From the NCBI GenBank assembly GCA_020846435.1, contig JADLDY010000037.1, positions 18,019 through 82,018 on the forward strand: a DNA stretch of 64,000 nt, read 5' to 3'. The notes under the pieces are model-generated. The model was given only the letters and a program-made list of their open reading frames with translations, was not told the origin of the DNA and searched no databases. The DNA comes from Deltaproteobacteria bacterium. GTDB taxonomy: Bacteria; Desulfobacterota; GWC2-55-46. Of this stretch, positions 34,201 through 42,181 are shown piece by piece (position 1 is the first letter of the stretch; each line of letters opens with the position of its first letter). The position numbers and the translations under genes are program-made.

Positions 34201-34412
34201 TCGCCCCTGTCAGCCTCGTACCAGAGGCACGGCAGCTTTCTGTCCTCGACATAGCTGCTCGCGAGGATCGTCTTGCCCGCGCCCGGAGGGCCGCATATCC
34301 ATATGACCGGGCTCTTTTTTGCCTTGTCGATCCTGGCGAAGAGCCTTTTCCTCAGGCACACGCCGGAGAACCCTGGCCTTGTTATCTTGGCTATCGAGCG
34401 GATTCGGTTCAT
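31218..34412 (-). CDS. STAND ATPase transcriptional regulator with winged helix and BTAD domain
   Basis: The 1064 aa protein is a signal-transduction ATPase of the MalT/AfsR kind. The ATPase has Walker A GPPGAGKT (residues 41-48) and a Walker B-like CLVIDNYHEV (about 137). The long centre is helical repeats, some TPR-like. Residues about 815-905 form an OmpR-type winged helix (RVRALGPFEVWRDGE; AFATTLHRLRQLIG), and about 915-1040 a bacterial transcriptional activation domain (YKGDFL; RDKIRDGVCKAI; LCHKLLEIYSETGRQEEA). Unusually the DNA-binding part is C-terminal to the ATPase. Its ATG shares a base with the stop of the hybrid kinase upstream, so the two are translationally coupled and probably act together. 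Confidence 0.82.
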   Translation of the reverse strand: MNRIRSIAKITRPGFSGVCLRKRLFARIDKAKKSPVIWICGPPGAGKTILASSYVEDRKLPCLWYEADRGDSDVATFFYYMRQAAAAAGGAKGSPLPLFTPEYAHGSAVFSKRFFERLFSGMKHSACLVIDNYHEVAPKSAFHDALKEGLSAMPQGVSALILSRGAPPPSFAKLLAAGSIEVISPDELSLTPQEAKRMATLKLGKKCTGRTAEGLFSKARGWAAGLAIMLEGESSGCNGMESGDVKDRLFEYFAAEFFNRMDERTKSVLLKTSLLSEFDAPTAERIAGVREAGQVLSGLHKGNFFTERRLTGRPTYQYHPLFREFLREELEKSYGPEGLSRLRIRAACVLDELGNSGEAAELLLLASEWGALGRIIKSSAHELMGQGRHLLLGRWLSSFPEPELKSDPWLLFWKGASCLPADPAGARELLAGAYGLFKGLKDPAGIYSSWSAIADTFFYEWNDFHGLDSWIRELERMRLKYPDYPSAAIEERVVSAMFGALVFRQPHNPRLPLWEERAREIFLRPQAREGSIIIGNNLVFYYLWAGRYAKARVVIDRLSHALGEGAPELAAIMRCLVNALYNFHISCYNEALSWVDKGLDLSESSGITLLKSKLFGLGSMSSLMAQREIREAEKYSRGMQKSMDPSSNFDLTYYHQQASRLSLAKGDTGAALEHIRVASRYAEATGAPFLIGMAEAVFSYDLIEAGENKEAKKRLAGLGRLGRRTKSFLLDYIRLMNEALLSLNTGKERECASSLSKALAIAKTHGIRFLTLNLPGSSARLLAEALKAGIEPELTAGIIRANALVCPDPGIEDWPFQLRVRALGPFEVWRDGELIEFTKKAQQKPFDLLKAIITLGGANICERVIADMLWPQAEGDAAHSAFATTLHRLRQLIGPDNLLQLRNGRLTLDAKRCWVDSWALEASLKQAKELFRTGRPDRGLKHLDRAIEFYKGDFLSLDHNAWSVQARDKIRDGVCKAILEAAQSLANEGKPDKAAEYLRAGLDIDNCGERLCHKLLEIYSETGRQEEAASVFEKLSRSLAARDGAEPSSATKALLRKPGSRSNL

Positions 34413-37400
34413 CAGGTGTTTTTGCCGAGGGCGGCGGCCACCGACCTCAGAAGGTCCGGTATCTCGTAGGGCTTTTGCAGGAACCGGTAGCCTTTCTCCC
34501 TTATCGCCGGGAACGAAGAGTCCACTTCCATGTACCCGCTCGTGAGGAGCACCTGGAACTTCCTGTTCAGGGCCTTGAGGTCGTCGATGAGCTCTATGCC
34601 GTTCCTGTCCTGGAGGACCATGTCGCTGAAGACGAGGTCTATGCGGCTGCCTTCTTTTTCAAAGAGCGCTCTGGCGTCTCTCGCGCAACCGGCCTCCAGT
34701 ACGTTGTACCCGTTCCTGGTGAGCACCATGGCAACGCTCTTTCTGAGGAGCGTCTCGTCCTCGACAAGGAGGACCCTCTCTCCTGAGCCCATGAGCTCTT
34801 CCTCGCCGCTCACTTGTTCGCTCTCTTCTTCCACGGTCTCCTCGACCGTCGGGAAGTAGATCTCGAACCTCGTGCCTTCCCCTGGCCTGCTCTCGACGTC
34901 TATCCAGCCGCCGAGGTCCCTGATTATGTTGTACACGACCGCGAGCCCGAGGCCTGTGCCGCGCGGCCCCTTGGTGGAAAAGAACGGCTCGAATATCTGC
35001 TTTATGACGTTCCCATCCATGCCAATGCCGGTGTCCTCTACCGTGAGCTTGATGTGGCGCCCCGAGGCGATGGAGCGGGAGGAGCCGCCGACGTCGACCC
35101 TTTCGGTCCTGAGGGTTATCTTCCCGCCGCCGGGCATGGCGTCCCTCGCGTTTATCACGAGGTTCATTATTATCTGCTCGATATTGGCCTTGTCTGACCT
35201 TATGAGGCCGATGTCCGGGGCCAGAGAGGTGCTGATGACGATGTTCTCGCTGATGAGGCGCTTGAGCATGCGAAGCGTGTTCGTTATCTTGCGGTTCAGG
35301 TCGAGCGCGGTTATCTCTGTCGGCTGTCGGCGGGAGAATATGAGGAGGCCTCTGGTCAGGTTTTCGGCGCGCTCTGAAGCCGTGTCTATCTGCTCGAGGT
35401 AGGAGTTTATCTCGGCCGAGTCAGATTTTTTCATGGCCAGGCTGTTGTTGAGCCTGATTATGACCATGAGGTTGTTGAAGTCGTGGGCTATCCCTCCAGC
35501 CAGCACGCCTATGGCCTCCATCTTCTGCGCCTGCGCGAGCTGCTGCACGATCCTGGCCTGTTCAGCTTCCTGGCGTTTCCTGTCGGTTATGTCCCTGTCC
35601 ATGCCGCGGTAGCCGAGGAGGTTCCCGGCTGGGTCGAGTATCGGCGCGCCGTTTGTCTCGAGCACGACCTCATGGCCGTCTTTGTGTATGTTTTTGTTCT
35701 CGAGGAGGGCGAAGGGTTTTTTGAGCGCGACTATCCTCCTGAACTCGGCGCCTATCTTTTCTGCTTCCCCCGGAGCCATGAGGTCGAACGGGGTCTTGCC
35801 GAGCACCTCGTCAGGCTCGTACCCGAGGACCTCGCGCACCTTCGGGCTGACATACGTGTATACGCCGCTGGAGTCTGTCTCCCATACCCAGTCGCTCGTT
35901 GTCTCGACAAGCACCCTGAAGCGTTCCTCGCTTTTTTTGAGCCGCCTGTTTATCTCCGTTATGGCGCGGGTCCTCTCCTCGACCTTGGCTTCGAGCTCGG
36001 ATTGGGCTCCCCTCAGGGCCGCTTCCGCCGTTTTCCATCTGGATATGTCGATGCCCGTGCCGATGAGGTACGGCTCGCCTCCGATCTTCGTCTGCACGGC
36101 CCTGAAGTGGAACGGTATCAACCGCCCGTCCTTTGTCCTGAGGCCGGCTTCGACCTCGGCCGCGCCCAGGTTGAAGGCCTGCTCTATCTTCTCGATTATG
36201 AGAAGCTTGTCCCTTATGTCGAAAAAGTCGACGGGGCGCATGTCCGCTATCTCCGTCCGCGAATATTCCGTCGTTTCTTCGAGCGCCCTGTTCCACTTCA
36301 GTATTTTGCCGTTCTTGTCGACGATGTAGAAGATGCCGGGCAGGCTCAGTGTCAGGGCGTTGAACAGGTTCTCCCCGTCGAATATCTTCCTTTCGGCGTC
36401 CTTTGTCTCGGTCAGGTCCTTTACAAAGGCCCAGAAGCCTTCAGCGGCGCCATCTGAGTCTTTAAGGAGCCAGGCGCTAACCGAAGCGCTAAGGCGCGAG
36501 CCGTCTTTCGTGAGGAACTCTTTTTCGTACTCGCAGAAGCCTCTCTGGAAGAGGCGCCCCTTTAATATCTCCGCTTCATCTTTCCTCATCTCCGGCGGGG
36601 TGACGCCGGTGTAGGAAAGGGTAGAGAGTTCTTTGATGGAGCGTCCAAGCATGGAGGCAAGAGCCTGGTTGCAGTCGGTTATGCGGCCGTCCATCCCGAT
36701 CCGCATTACCCCGTCGCTTATGGACTCGTAAAGGCCCCTGTACTTTCTTTCAGATTCAAGCAGGCGCTCCTGCGCCTGTTTTCTTTCGGTTATGTCCCGT
36801 CCCCTGCCGATTACGCTCTTGATTATTTTCGTGCCGTCGTAGAGTTCAGGGACCATGTGGACGCATATCCAGCGTTCGGCCCCTGATTTGGCGAGGTACC
36901 TTATCTCGGTGTCGCTCTGGCTTCCGGCAAGGACCTTGCGCAAAGAGCCGGTGAAGGCGTCCCTGTCGTCAGGGTGTATTACGGATTTGAACTCGTCGAG
37001 CGAGCGGATGCCGCCGGGGCCGAGGACAGCGTCAGGGCTCAGCCCCCCGGTTATCCATTCGAGGCCAAGCTCTCCGGCCTCTCCTATCTCGAGCCTGAAG
37101 ACGAGCTCAGAGGCAAGTTCGGTTATGAGCGTGCACCGGCGCTCTTTTTCACGCAGTTCATGGTCGTCGTCGGCAATCCCGGCCCGCCAGACGGCTGTCC
37201 ACGAGCCGTCTTTCCTGACGAGAGAAGCGCTGTGGCTTGAGACGGCCTCTGTTATGTCTGACGGCTTGAGCCCGCTTACAGGGTACGAGCAGATAGTGAG
37301 CATCCGGCTCTTGCGGAAAAGGCGCTGCACCTCCCGTTCGTACTCCATGAAGCCTGCCCTGTCGCTTTCGCCTACCCAGGAGGTGTCGCCGGTGAGCCGG

Positions 37401-37765
37401 AGCCCTTCATAGCCGGACCTCGAGGCCTCTTCAAGGAGGCTGGCCCAGCCGTCGAGGGCCTTCTGGGCGCAAAATGAGCCATTTTCAATGTACTGGCCGT
37501 TGAAAGGCATGATCTTCAGGGAGCCTTTTCTGATATGCGAGGCAAGGTCAGGCACCTCCCTGGCCAGTGCGTCGGCAGCCTCCTGCGCCGAAAGCTGGCC
37601 GGAAGTCACCCACACGCACAGCTCGCCAGAGCGCAAACCTTCGCAAAACCACTGGACAAGCACCTCGAGGATCTCTTCCTTTGATTCATAAAGCAGGCAC
37701 ATGTGGGTGCCCCAGGGAATGTCGCCCAGGGTATTTATGCCGGATTTTCTTAATTTTACGCTCAT
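34412..37765 (-). CDS. hybrid histidine kinase with MEDS and multiple PAS domains
   Basis: The 1117 aa protein has, in order: a MEDS (DcmR-type) sensory domain (about 12-180; GDIPWGTHMCLLYES), four PAS domains (about 217-735), HisKA with the phospho-acceptor motif GGIAHDFNNL (about 760), an ATPase domain with DTGIGM and GTGLGLAVVYN (about 860-965), and a C-terminal receiver (about 995-1105; VLLVEDETLLR, FSDMVLQDRNG, LLTSGYM, LQKPYE). No membrane helix is seen, so it is cytoplasmic. MEDS domains bind hydrocarbon-derived or C1-related signals in a few cases; the ligand here is unknown. Its stop overlaps the next gene, the STAND regulator. Confidence 0.88.
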   Translation of the reverse strand: MSVKLRKSGINTLGDIPWGTHMCLLYESKEEILEVLVQWFCEGLRSGELCVWVTSGQLSAQEAADALAREVPDLASHIRKGSLKIMPFNGQYIENGSFCAQKALDGWASLLEEASRSGYEGLRLTGDTSWVGESDRAGFMEYEREVQRLFRKSRMLTICSYPVSGLKPSDITEAVSSHSASLVRKDGSWTAVWRAGIADDDHELREKERRCTLITELASELVFRLEIGEAGELGLEWITGGLSPDAVLGPGGIRSLDEFKSVIHPDDRDAFTGSLRKVLAGSQSDTEIRYLAKSGAERWICVHMVPELYDGTKIIKSVIGRGRDITERKQAQERLLESERKYRGLYESISDGVMRIGMDGRITDCNQALASMLGRSIKELSTLSYTGVTPPEMRKDEAEILKGRLFQRGFCEYEKEFLTKDGSRLSASVSAWLLKDSDGAAEGFWAFVKDLTETKDAERKIFDGENLFNALTLSLPGIFYIVDKNGKILKWNRALEETTEYSRTEIADMRPVDFFDIRDKLLIIEKIEQAFNLGAAEVEAGLRTKDGRLIPFHFRAVQTKIGGEPYLIGTGIDISRWKTAEAALRGAQSELEAKVEERTRAITEINRRLKKSEERFRVLVETTSDWVWETDSSGVYTYVSPKVREVLGYEPDEVLGKTPFDLMAPGEAEKIGAEFRRIVALKKPFALLENKNIHKDGHEVVLETNGAPILDPAGNLLGYRGMDRDITDRKRQEAEQARIVQQLAQAQKMEAIGVLAGGIAHDFNNLMVIIRLNNSLAMKKSDSAEINSYLEQIDTASERAENLTRGLLIFSRRQPTEITALDLNRKITNTLRMLKRLISENIVISTSLAPDIGLIRSDKANIEQIIMNLVINARDAMPGGGKITLRTERVDVGGSSRSIASGRHIKLTVEDTGIGMDGNVIKQIFEPFFSTKGPRGTGLGLAVVYNIIRDLGGWIDVESRPGEGTRFEIYFPTVEETVEEESEQVSGEEELMGSGERVLLVEDETLLRKSVAMVLTRNGYNVLEAGCARDARALFEKEGSRIDLVFSDMVLQDRNGIELIDDLKALNRKFQVLLTSGYMEVDSSFPAIREKGYRFLQKPYEIPDLLRSVAAALGKNT

Positions 37766-37891
37766 GTTTGCATGCCTGTTCTGGATTGCTAAAAATAATA
37801 GCAGAACTTGTTAGACTTTTAAATGTATTATTTCAATAATCGTTCGTCCGGGCCCCGGAGTGTGAAGATGAGGCCGGCCTTATCCTTGAGA

Positions 37892-37921
37892 TTGACAAAA
37901 CCCCTTGAAATATCTCATAAT
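37892..37921 (+). promoter_or_regulatory. promoter of the TMTC-like gene
   Basis: TTGACA (37892-37897), 18 bases, CATAAT (37916-37921). The predicted start near 37928 gives a leader of about 17 bases holding GGAAAGGGA before the ATG at 37945. Confidence 0.65.
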
Positions 37922-37944
37922 AGCGCGGAAAGGGACGGATTCGG

Positions 37945-39315
37945 ATGAAGAGTTTTTTTGACGAAAAACCGGTCAGGACCTGCCTGCTCCTCTTCGCGCT
38001 CTCATTTTTATTTTATTTGAAGTCTGTTGGCTTTGATTTTCTGCCTTCCTGGGACGACGGCGAGTACGTCCTCGACAACACACGGGTCCACGGCCTCACC
38101 CTCGAGAACCTGAGGCTTATCTTCACGACGGCTTACTTCTCGAATTACGCCCCGCTCCACCTTTTGAGCTACGCGATCGACTTTTCCATCTGGGGCCTCT
38201 CCCCTGCCGGGTTCCACCTCACCAACATAATATTGCACGGCGTGAACTCGTTCATGGTCTATCTTCTCGTGAGGAAGCTTGCGGGGGACGGGTTTGTTTC
38301 GTTTGTCGCGGCCTCTTTCTTCGCCTTTCATCCGTTGAACGTCGAGAACGCGGCCTGGGTCTCTGAAAGAAAGACCCTTCTGACCGCTTTTTTCTCATTC
38401 GCGTCCATCCTCGCCTATGTCTCGTTCAGGGAGAAAGGGGCAAGATCCCTGTATTTCCTGAGCCTTTTTCTCTTCGCGCTCTCGCTTCTCTCAAAGCCGC
38501 TTACAGTCGTCCTGCCGCTTGTTCTTGCTTCCTACGAGCTATTCCTGAGAAAAGAGCCGAGGGCCCTGAAGTGGACGCCGCCTTTTTTCGCGCTTGCGTT
38601 CATCTTCGCTCTCGCGGCCTTTCGCGCGCACTCTGACGCGAGCGCCATTGAAGGGGCGACCCTTGCCCCGGAGGTGCTCTTCGGGGTGGTCTACCCGACG
38701 ATGCTCCCTGTCTATTGGGAGTACGTGAGGCTCATCTTCTGGCCAACTGGCCTGAGCGGCTTTTACGACGTGAAGCTCCATTTTTCGTTCCTTGAGCCAG
38801 CTGTCCTGGCTTCGGCCGTCTCGTGGGCCGCGGCCTTCGCGCTGGTATTATGGAAGGGCTCCGGCCCCTTGAGGTTCTGGTTCCTGTGGTTCTGGGCTTG
38901 GCTCCTTCCTGTCTCCAACATAATCCCCCTTCCCGTCTATTACGCGGACAGGTACATGTACATGCCCGCTATCGGTTTTTTCGTGCTCTTCGGCCTCCTT
39001 GTCTCATGGCTCGGAAAAAGGGCGGGGTTTAAAGCCGCGGCATCTGTTGCCGCTGTCGTGATAATCGCGCTGGGCGTGGCCGCTTTTTTCAGGATGGATG
39101 TCTGGAAGAACGAGGTCGCCTTCTGGGAAGATACCGCGAAGAAATCGCCTGGACAGGACAAGGCTCATCTGAATCTCGGGTACGCCTACGAGATGGAAGG
39201 CAGGTTCGATGAGGCTGAGAAGGAGTATCTGGCCGCCCTCGCCATATACCGGAGCCCGGAGGCGGTGAGCAACCTTGAGATGGTGAGGATAAAGAAGGCC
39301 ATGAAAGGCCGCTGA
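37945..39315 (+). CDS. TMTC-like GT-C membrane protein with C-terminal TPR
   Basis: The 456 aa product has about ten hydrophobic helices with a DD motif (SWDDGEYVLDN) in the first external loop, the metal-binding signature of GT-C glycosyltransferases using lipid-linked sugars. The loop FHPLNVENAAWVSERK is characteristic of TMTC/O-mannosyltransferase-type proteins. One TPR unit (AHLNLGYAYEMEGRFDEAEKEY) ends the chain. It probably transfers a sugar to a protein or glycan on the periplasmic side; the substrate is unknown. The stop codon lies inside the left arm of palindromic repeat copy D. Confidence 0.75.
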   Translation: MKSFFDEKPVRTCLLLFALSFLFYLKSVGFDFLPSWDDGEYVLDNTRVHGLTLENLRLIFTTAYFSNYAPLHLLSYAIDFSIWGLSPAGFHLTNIILHGVNSFMVYLLVRKLAGDGFVSFVAASFFAFHPLNVENAAWVSERKTLLTAFFSFASILAYVSFREKGARSLYFLSLFLFALSLLSKPLTVVLPLVLASYELFLRKEPRALKWTPPFFALAFIFALAAFRAHSDASAIEGATLAPEVLFGVVYPTMLPVYWEYVRLIFWPTGLSGFYDVKLHFSFLEPAVLASAVSWAAAFALVLWKGSGPLRFWFLWFWAWLLPVSNIIPLPVYYADRYMYMPAIGFFVLFGLLVSWLGKRAGFKAAASVAAVVIIALGVAAFFRMDVWKNEVAFWEDTAKKSPGQDKAHLNLGYAYEMEGRFDEAEKEYLAALAIYRSPEAVSNLEMVRIKKAMKGR

Positions 39316-39406
39316 AAAAGTACCATCTGCTTTGCCGCCTTGGGCGCTTGTCGGCGTACAGCGTAAGCGGCTCACTCCTCGCATCTGTTGCTTTTTGAGC
39401 GGCCTG
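39306..39406. repeat. dispersed palindromic repeat, copy D
   Basis: AGGCCGCTGAAAAAG (39306-39320) and CTTTTTGAGCGGCCT (39391-39405) are inverted with one mismatch. The left arm contains the TGA stop (39313-39315) of the TMTC-like gene and continues with TACCATCTGC, as in copies B and C. The inner right arm has GCATCTGTTG. Confidence 0.82.
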
Positions 39407-39441
39407 CATGATTCGGGCTCTTGAGTCATGATGTTAGTCAC

Positions 39442-39470
39442 TTGCCCAAATCGGCCCAATCAAATATAAT
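39442..39470 (+). promoter_or_regulatory. promoter that would give a leaderless mRNA
   Basis: TTGCCC (39442-39447), 17 bases, perfect TATAAT (39465-39470). The ATG of the following gene is at 39477, exactly where transcription should begin, and there is no Shine-Dalgarno between. Confidence 0.68.
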
Positions 39471-39476
39471 ATCCGG

Positions 39477-40265
39477 ATGAAAATGCCCTCAGGAAAATCA
39501 ATCCTTTTTGTTCCGCTCATCGCCGCGCTCCTTATTTCGTGTTCAGCCGGGAAAGAAGACAAGGGCGAAGAGGTCGCTTCTGTCAACGGAGCGCCGATTT
39601 ACATGCAGGAGTTCATGAAGGAGGTCAAGACGATCTCCAGAAGGGAGCCCGGCGTCAAGCTAACCGAAGAGCGTCTCGAGGAGATACTCCACACGATGGT
39701 CGACAGGAAGCTCCTCATAGACGAGGCGGTGAAAGCCGGGCTTTCCCAGGACGAGCATTTCCTCGAGTCGATAAAGTCCTTCTGGGAGCAGACGCTCATA
39801 AGGGAGCTCATCGACAAGAAGAACAGGGAGTGGGCTGACAAGCTCATCGTCACGGACGACGAGGTCAGGCAGAGGCACTCGCTCATGCAGAGCAAGATAA
39901 CCCTGAGGGTCATAAAGACCCATGACATGAAGGCGGCTGAGGCGGCCCTTTCAGAGCTGCCAACCAAGGGCTCTCTCATGGGCCCGCTCTTCATAGAGGA
40001 TATCCGCCCAATGGACCCGCTTTTCGCGGCGTTCGGCAAGGAAGCAGGGGAGAGGGGGATAGCTGGCTCAGGGGATGATTTTTTCGCGTATGAGGTCGTG
40101 AAAAGAGAGCCTTCAGGCGCGCCTCCGATCGAAAGCGTCTATGAGGCCCTGCGGACAAGCCTCCTCGAAGAGAAAAAAGAGAGGGTGCTCGAAGACTGGC
40201 TTGAGGCAAGGAAAAAGGCCGCCGCCATCAAGGTAAACGAAGACGCCATCGAAAGGCTGGAGTGA
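39477..40265 (+). CDS. SurA-N-type lipoprotein, possible periplasmic chaperone
   Basis: The 262 aa product is a lipoprotein (LIAALLISCSAG, cysteine 22). It continues with VASVNGAPIYMQEFMKEV and LEEILHTMVDRKLLIDEAVKAG, the SurA/PrsA-type N-terminal chaperone fold. The parvulin isomerase domain is weak: only a reduced segment with GPLFIEDIRPMDPLFAAFG is present, so isomerase activity is doubtful. It is the first gene of a tight three-gene cassette; its stop overlaps the GTG of the next gene. The predicted promoter abuts its start codon. Confidence 0.75.
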   Translation: MKMPSGKSILFVPLIAALLISCSAGKEDKGEEVASVNGAPIYMQEFMKEVKTISRREPGVKLTEERLEEILHTMVDRKLLIDEAVKAGLSQDEHFLESIKSFWEQTLIRELIDKKNREWADKLIVTDDEVRQRHSLMQSKITLRVIKTHDMKAAEAALSELPTKGSLMGPLFIEDIRPMDPLFAAFGKEAGERGIAGSGDDFFAYEVVKREPSGAPPIESVYEALRTSLLEEKKERVLEDWLEARKKAAAIKVNEDAIERLE

Positions 40266-40876
40266 GTTCAATGAGGCCGAAAAGAAAGAAGCTCTACATA
40301 AAAAAAGAGTTCCAGACCGATTTCTCGATAAAGTTCCTCATACTAATAGCCCTTGAGTCTGTCCTTGCCATAGGGCTTTTCCTCTACCTCTCAAGGGGGA
40401 CGGTCATAACCGGCTATTCAGGCTCGGAGATCGTCATCGCCGGGACAGGCGAATATTTCCTTCCTACCGTACTGCTCGCGAACCTTGCCCTCATCGGCGT
40501 CACGGCCATCGCCGGCTTCATCATAATGGTCGCCTATTCCCACAAGATAGCCGGCCCGCTCTACAGGTTCGAAAAGTCCATCGACGAGATGGCCTCCGGC
40601 GACCTGACGAGCAGGTTCAACCTCAGGGCCAACGACCAGCTCGAAGAGCTCGCCTCGAGGATAAACAGGCTGAGCGAGAGCCTGGACAAGGCTGTTTCAG
40701 CCATAAACGACGAGGCTGGCAGGCTTGAAGGGTGCCTTATTGATGCCAGTGAGTGTCAGAAGAACGGACAGACTGTGCCGGGCCTCGATGAAAAGCTTCA
40801 GAAGGCCTCGGAAAGCCTTGAAAAGCTCAGGAAAGCTGCCGGGTTTTTCAAGACCTCCGGCGGCCGAAAGAGCTGA
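40262..40876 (+). CDS. two-helix membrane protein with HAMP domain and no output domain
   Basis: The 204 aa product has transmembrane helices at about 23-43 and 70-95, then a HAMP domain (about 96-150; KIAGPLYRFEKSIDEMASGDL, LASRINRLSESLDKAV) and a coiled-coil tail. No kinase, cyclase, MCP or other output follows, so it would act only by contact with other proteins. GTG 40262 overlaps the previous stop; ATG 40271 is an alternative start. The protein has the shape of a sensor adaptor or a spacer subunit. Confidence 0.72.
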   Translation: MSSMRPKRKKLYIKKEFQTDFSIKFLILIALESVLAIGLFLYLSRGTVITGYSGSEIVIAGTGEYFLPTVLLANLALIGVTAIAGFIIMVAYSHKIAGPLYRFEKSIDEMASGDLTSRFNLRANDQLEELASRINRLSESLDKAVSAINDEAGRLEGCLIDASECQKNGQTVPGLDEKLQKASESLEKLRKAAGFFKTSGGRKS

Positions 40877-40878
40877 GA

Positions 40879-41448
40879 GTGAAGAGTGCTTCAGGCTGGG
40901 CCGCTGAAAGAAGGCTGTGGATTATTTTTGCCTTTTCCCTGTCCCTCTTTTTCATGGCTCTCTTCTCCATTATTCCTGGGAGCGCCGAGGAGCCCGGCCT
41001 TGAGACCCGTTACGCCCGCATCGCTTTCAGGGATGAGGCAGACCTTCACGAGTTCGGCAGGAGGCTCGGCGGGCCAGGGTCAATGGTCAGCAGTAAAAAC
41101 CCCAATGTAAACGCGCATATAAAAGAGAGCGTCGACAGGATAGTCTTCAGGGTCAAGGTCCTCCTCGACATGCATCCCGAGCAGATGAAGTTCACGGTGC
41201 TCCTCCATCCGACAGACAAAAGCCTCGTTGACGCATACAAGGGGCTCGGCGTGATGGGAGAGGCGCCGATAGCCTTTTATTCGCACAAGTCCAGGACCAT
41301 CCATATCGGCCTCAGAAGCCTGACCGAAGGGGTCTTTGCTCACGAGGTCGCGCACGCGGTCATAAACTTTTATTTCACCACGCCGCCTCCTGCCCAGATG
41401 CAGGAGATACTGGCCCAGTATGTAGACAGGCACCTCCGGGAAAACTGA
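40879..41448 (+). CDS. membrane-linked protein with HExxH metallopeptidase motif
   Basis: The 189 aa product has one N-terminal hydrophobic helix (about residues 12-34; signal peptide or anchor) and a domain ending in EGVFAHEVAHAVINFYF. HEVAH (H155, E156, H159) is a zincin-type motif. A glutamate in MQEILAQY, about 20 residues on, could be the third zinc ligand, as in small gluzincin-like peptidases. I recognise no named family. GTG 40879 starts two bases after the HAMP gene stop. A periplasmic protease role beside a SurA-like chaperone is plausible but inferred. Confidence 0.68.
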   Translation: MKSASGWAAERRLWIIFAFSLSLFFMALFSIIPGSAEEPGLETRYARIAFRDEADLHEFGRRLGGPGSMVSSKNPNVNAHIKESVDRIVFRVKVLLDMHPEQMKFTVLLHPTDKSLVDAYKGLGVMGEAPIAFYSHKSRTIHIGLRSLTEGVFAHEVAHAVINFYFTTPPPAQMQEILAQYVDRHLREN

Positions 41449-41464
41449 GATGTGACTTTTGTCC

Positions 41465-41492
41465 TTGCCTATTTTGTAAAAATCATTAAAAT
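41465..41492 (+). promoter_or_regulatory. promoter of a small exported protein
   Basis: TTGCCT (41465-41470), 16 bases, TAAAAT (41487-41492). The leader of about 40 bases contains CCGGAGG before the ATG at 41539. Confidence 0.6.
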
Positions 41493-41538
41493 ATACGTTT
41501 TATAAATGTCAGTTTCACTTTAGCCGGAGGTTGGAAGA

Positions 41539-42063
41539 ATGAAGAAGAAAATCGGAAAGTTGATTGTAGCTGCGGCCATGACCGCCTCGGTTTCAATGTT
41601 TGCCTCAGTCGCCAGTGCTGGCGATAACGCTGAGGCCATAGCGAAACTGCAGTCTGTGAAGGAATCCTATGCCGCGAGCCTGCGCCTCGAGGCTCTCCAG
41701 GCGAAGAACTCGCCTGAGAGCGTGAAGGTCACCGGCCCCGCGACCCAGTGGCTCAAGCAGGTGAGCCCTGAGAAGGTGAACATGGTGACCAACAGGGTCT
41801 CCGGCGACAAGCTCTCCTCGGTCGCGATCGACGGCAAGACCTATTTTGGCGCCGGTGACGCCTACGCCTCGACTTTGAGGATGAACGCCGCCGCCCGCAC
41901 CGCGGTCGACCCCTCTACCAGCAAGAAGATAGACAAGGCCTCTGCCGTTACCTTTGCCGACGCTTCCGGAAGGGTCTTTTACTTCGAGTCTGAGAACTCT
42001 TACAGGGAATTCATAGGACTGGCCACCCCGGAAACCGTTTACGGTTATTCCGCGCCCAGGTAA
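41539..42063 (+). CDS. exported protein of unknown function
   Basis: No family recognised. The 174 aa product has a signal peptide (to ASVASAG, about residue 28) and no cysteines or membrane helices after it. It is rich in Ala/Ser/Lys, with VAIDGKTYFGAGDAYAS and SAVTFADASGRVFYFESEN, hinting at small beta-rich periplasmic or surface protein. It has its own promoter, a strong ribosome-binding site and a strong terminator, so it is a monocistronic, probably well-expressed gene. Confidence 0.65.
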   Translation: MKKKIGKLIVAAAMTASVSMFASVASAGDNAEAIAKLQSVKESYAASLRLEALQAKNSPESVKVTGPATQWLKQVSPEKVNMVTNRVSGDKLSSVAIDGKTYFGAGDAYASTLRMNAAARTAVDPSTSKKIDKASAVTFADASGRVFYFESENSYREFIGLATPETVYGYSAPR

Positions 42064-42092
42064 CAGGCATAATAAGTAAAACAGGTTTTTTT

Positions 42093-42127
42093 TAAAGCCC
42101 CGCCTTCACAAGGCGGGGCTTTTTTTA
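42093..42127 (+). terminator. rho-independent terminator
   Basis: AAGCCCCGCCTT-CAC-AAGGCGGGGCTT (42095-42122) followed by T-run. It ends the small exported protein gene. Confidence 0.9.
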
Positions 42128-42152
42128 TCCGCTTCCCTGCCCTTCATTTTCC

Positions 42153-42181
42153 TTGACCCCGCCATTAAATAGGACTAAAAT
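42153..42181 (+). promoter_or_regulatory. promoter of the Rrf2-family regulator gene
   Basis: TTGACC (42153-42158), 17 bases, TAAAAT (42176-42181). It is overlapped by the IscR-like operator, so the regulator can occlude its own promoter. Confidence 0.72.

Noticed and set aside
35483..36457. 324-residue + strand frame opposite the hybrid kinase
   Set aside because: Antisense shadow; kinase PAS and HisKA motifs are intact on the - strand.
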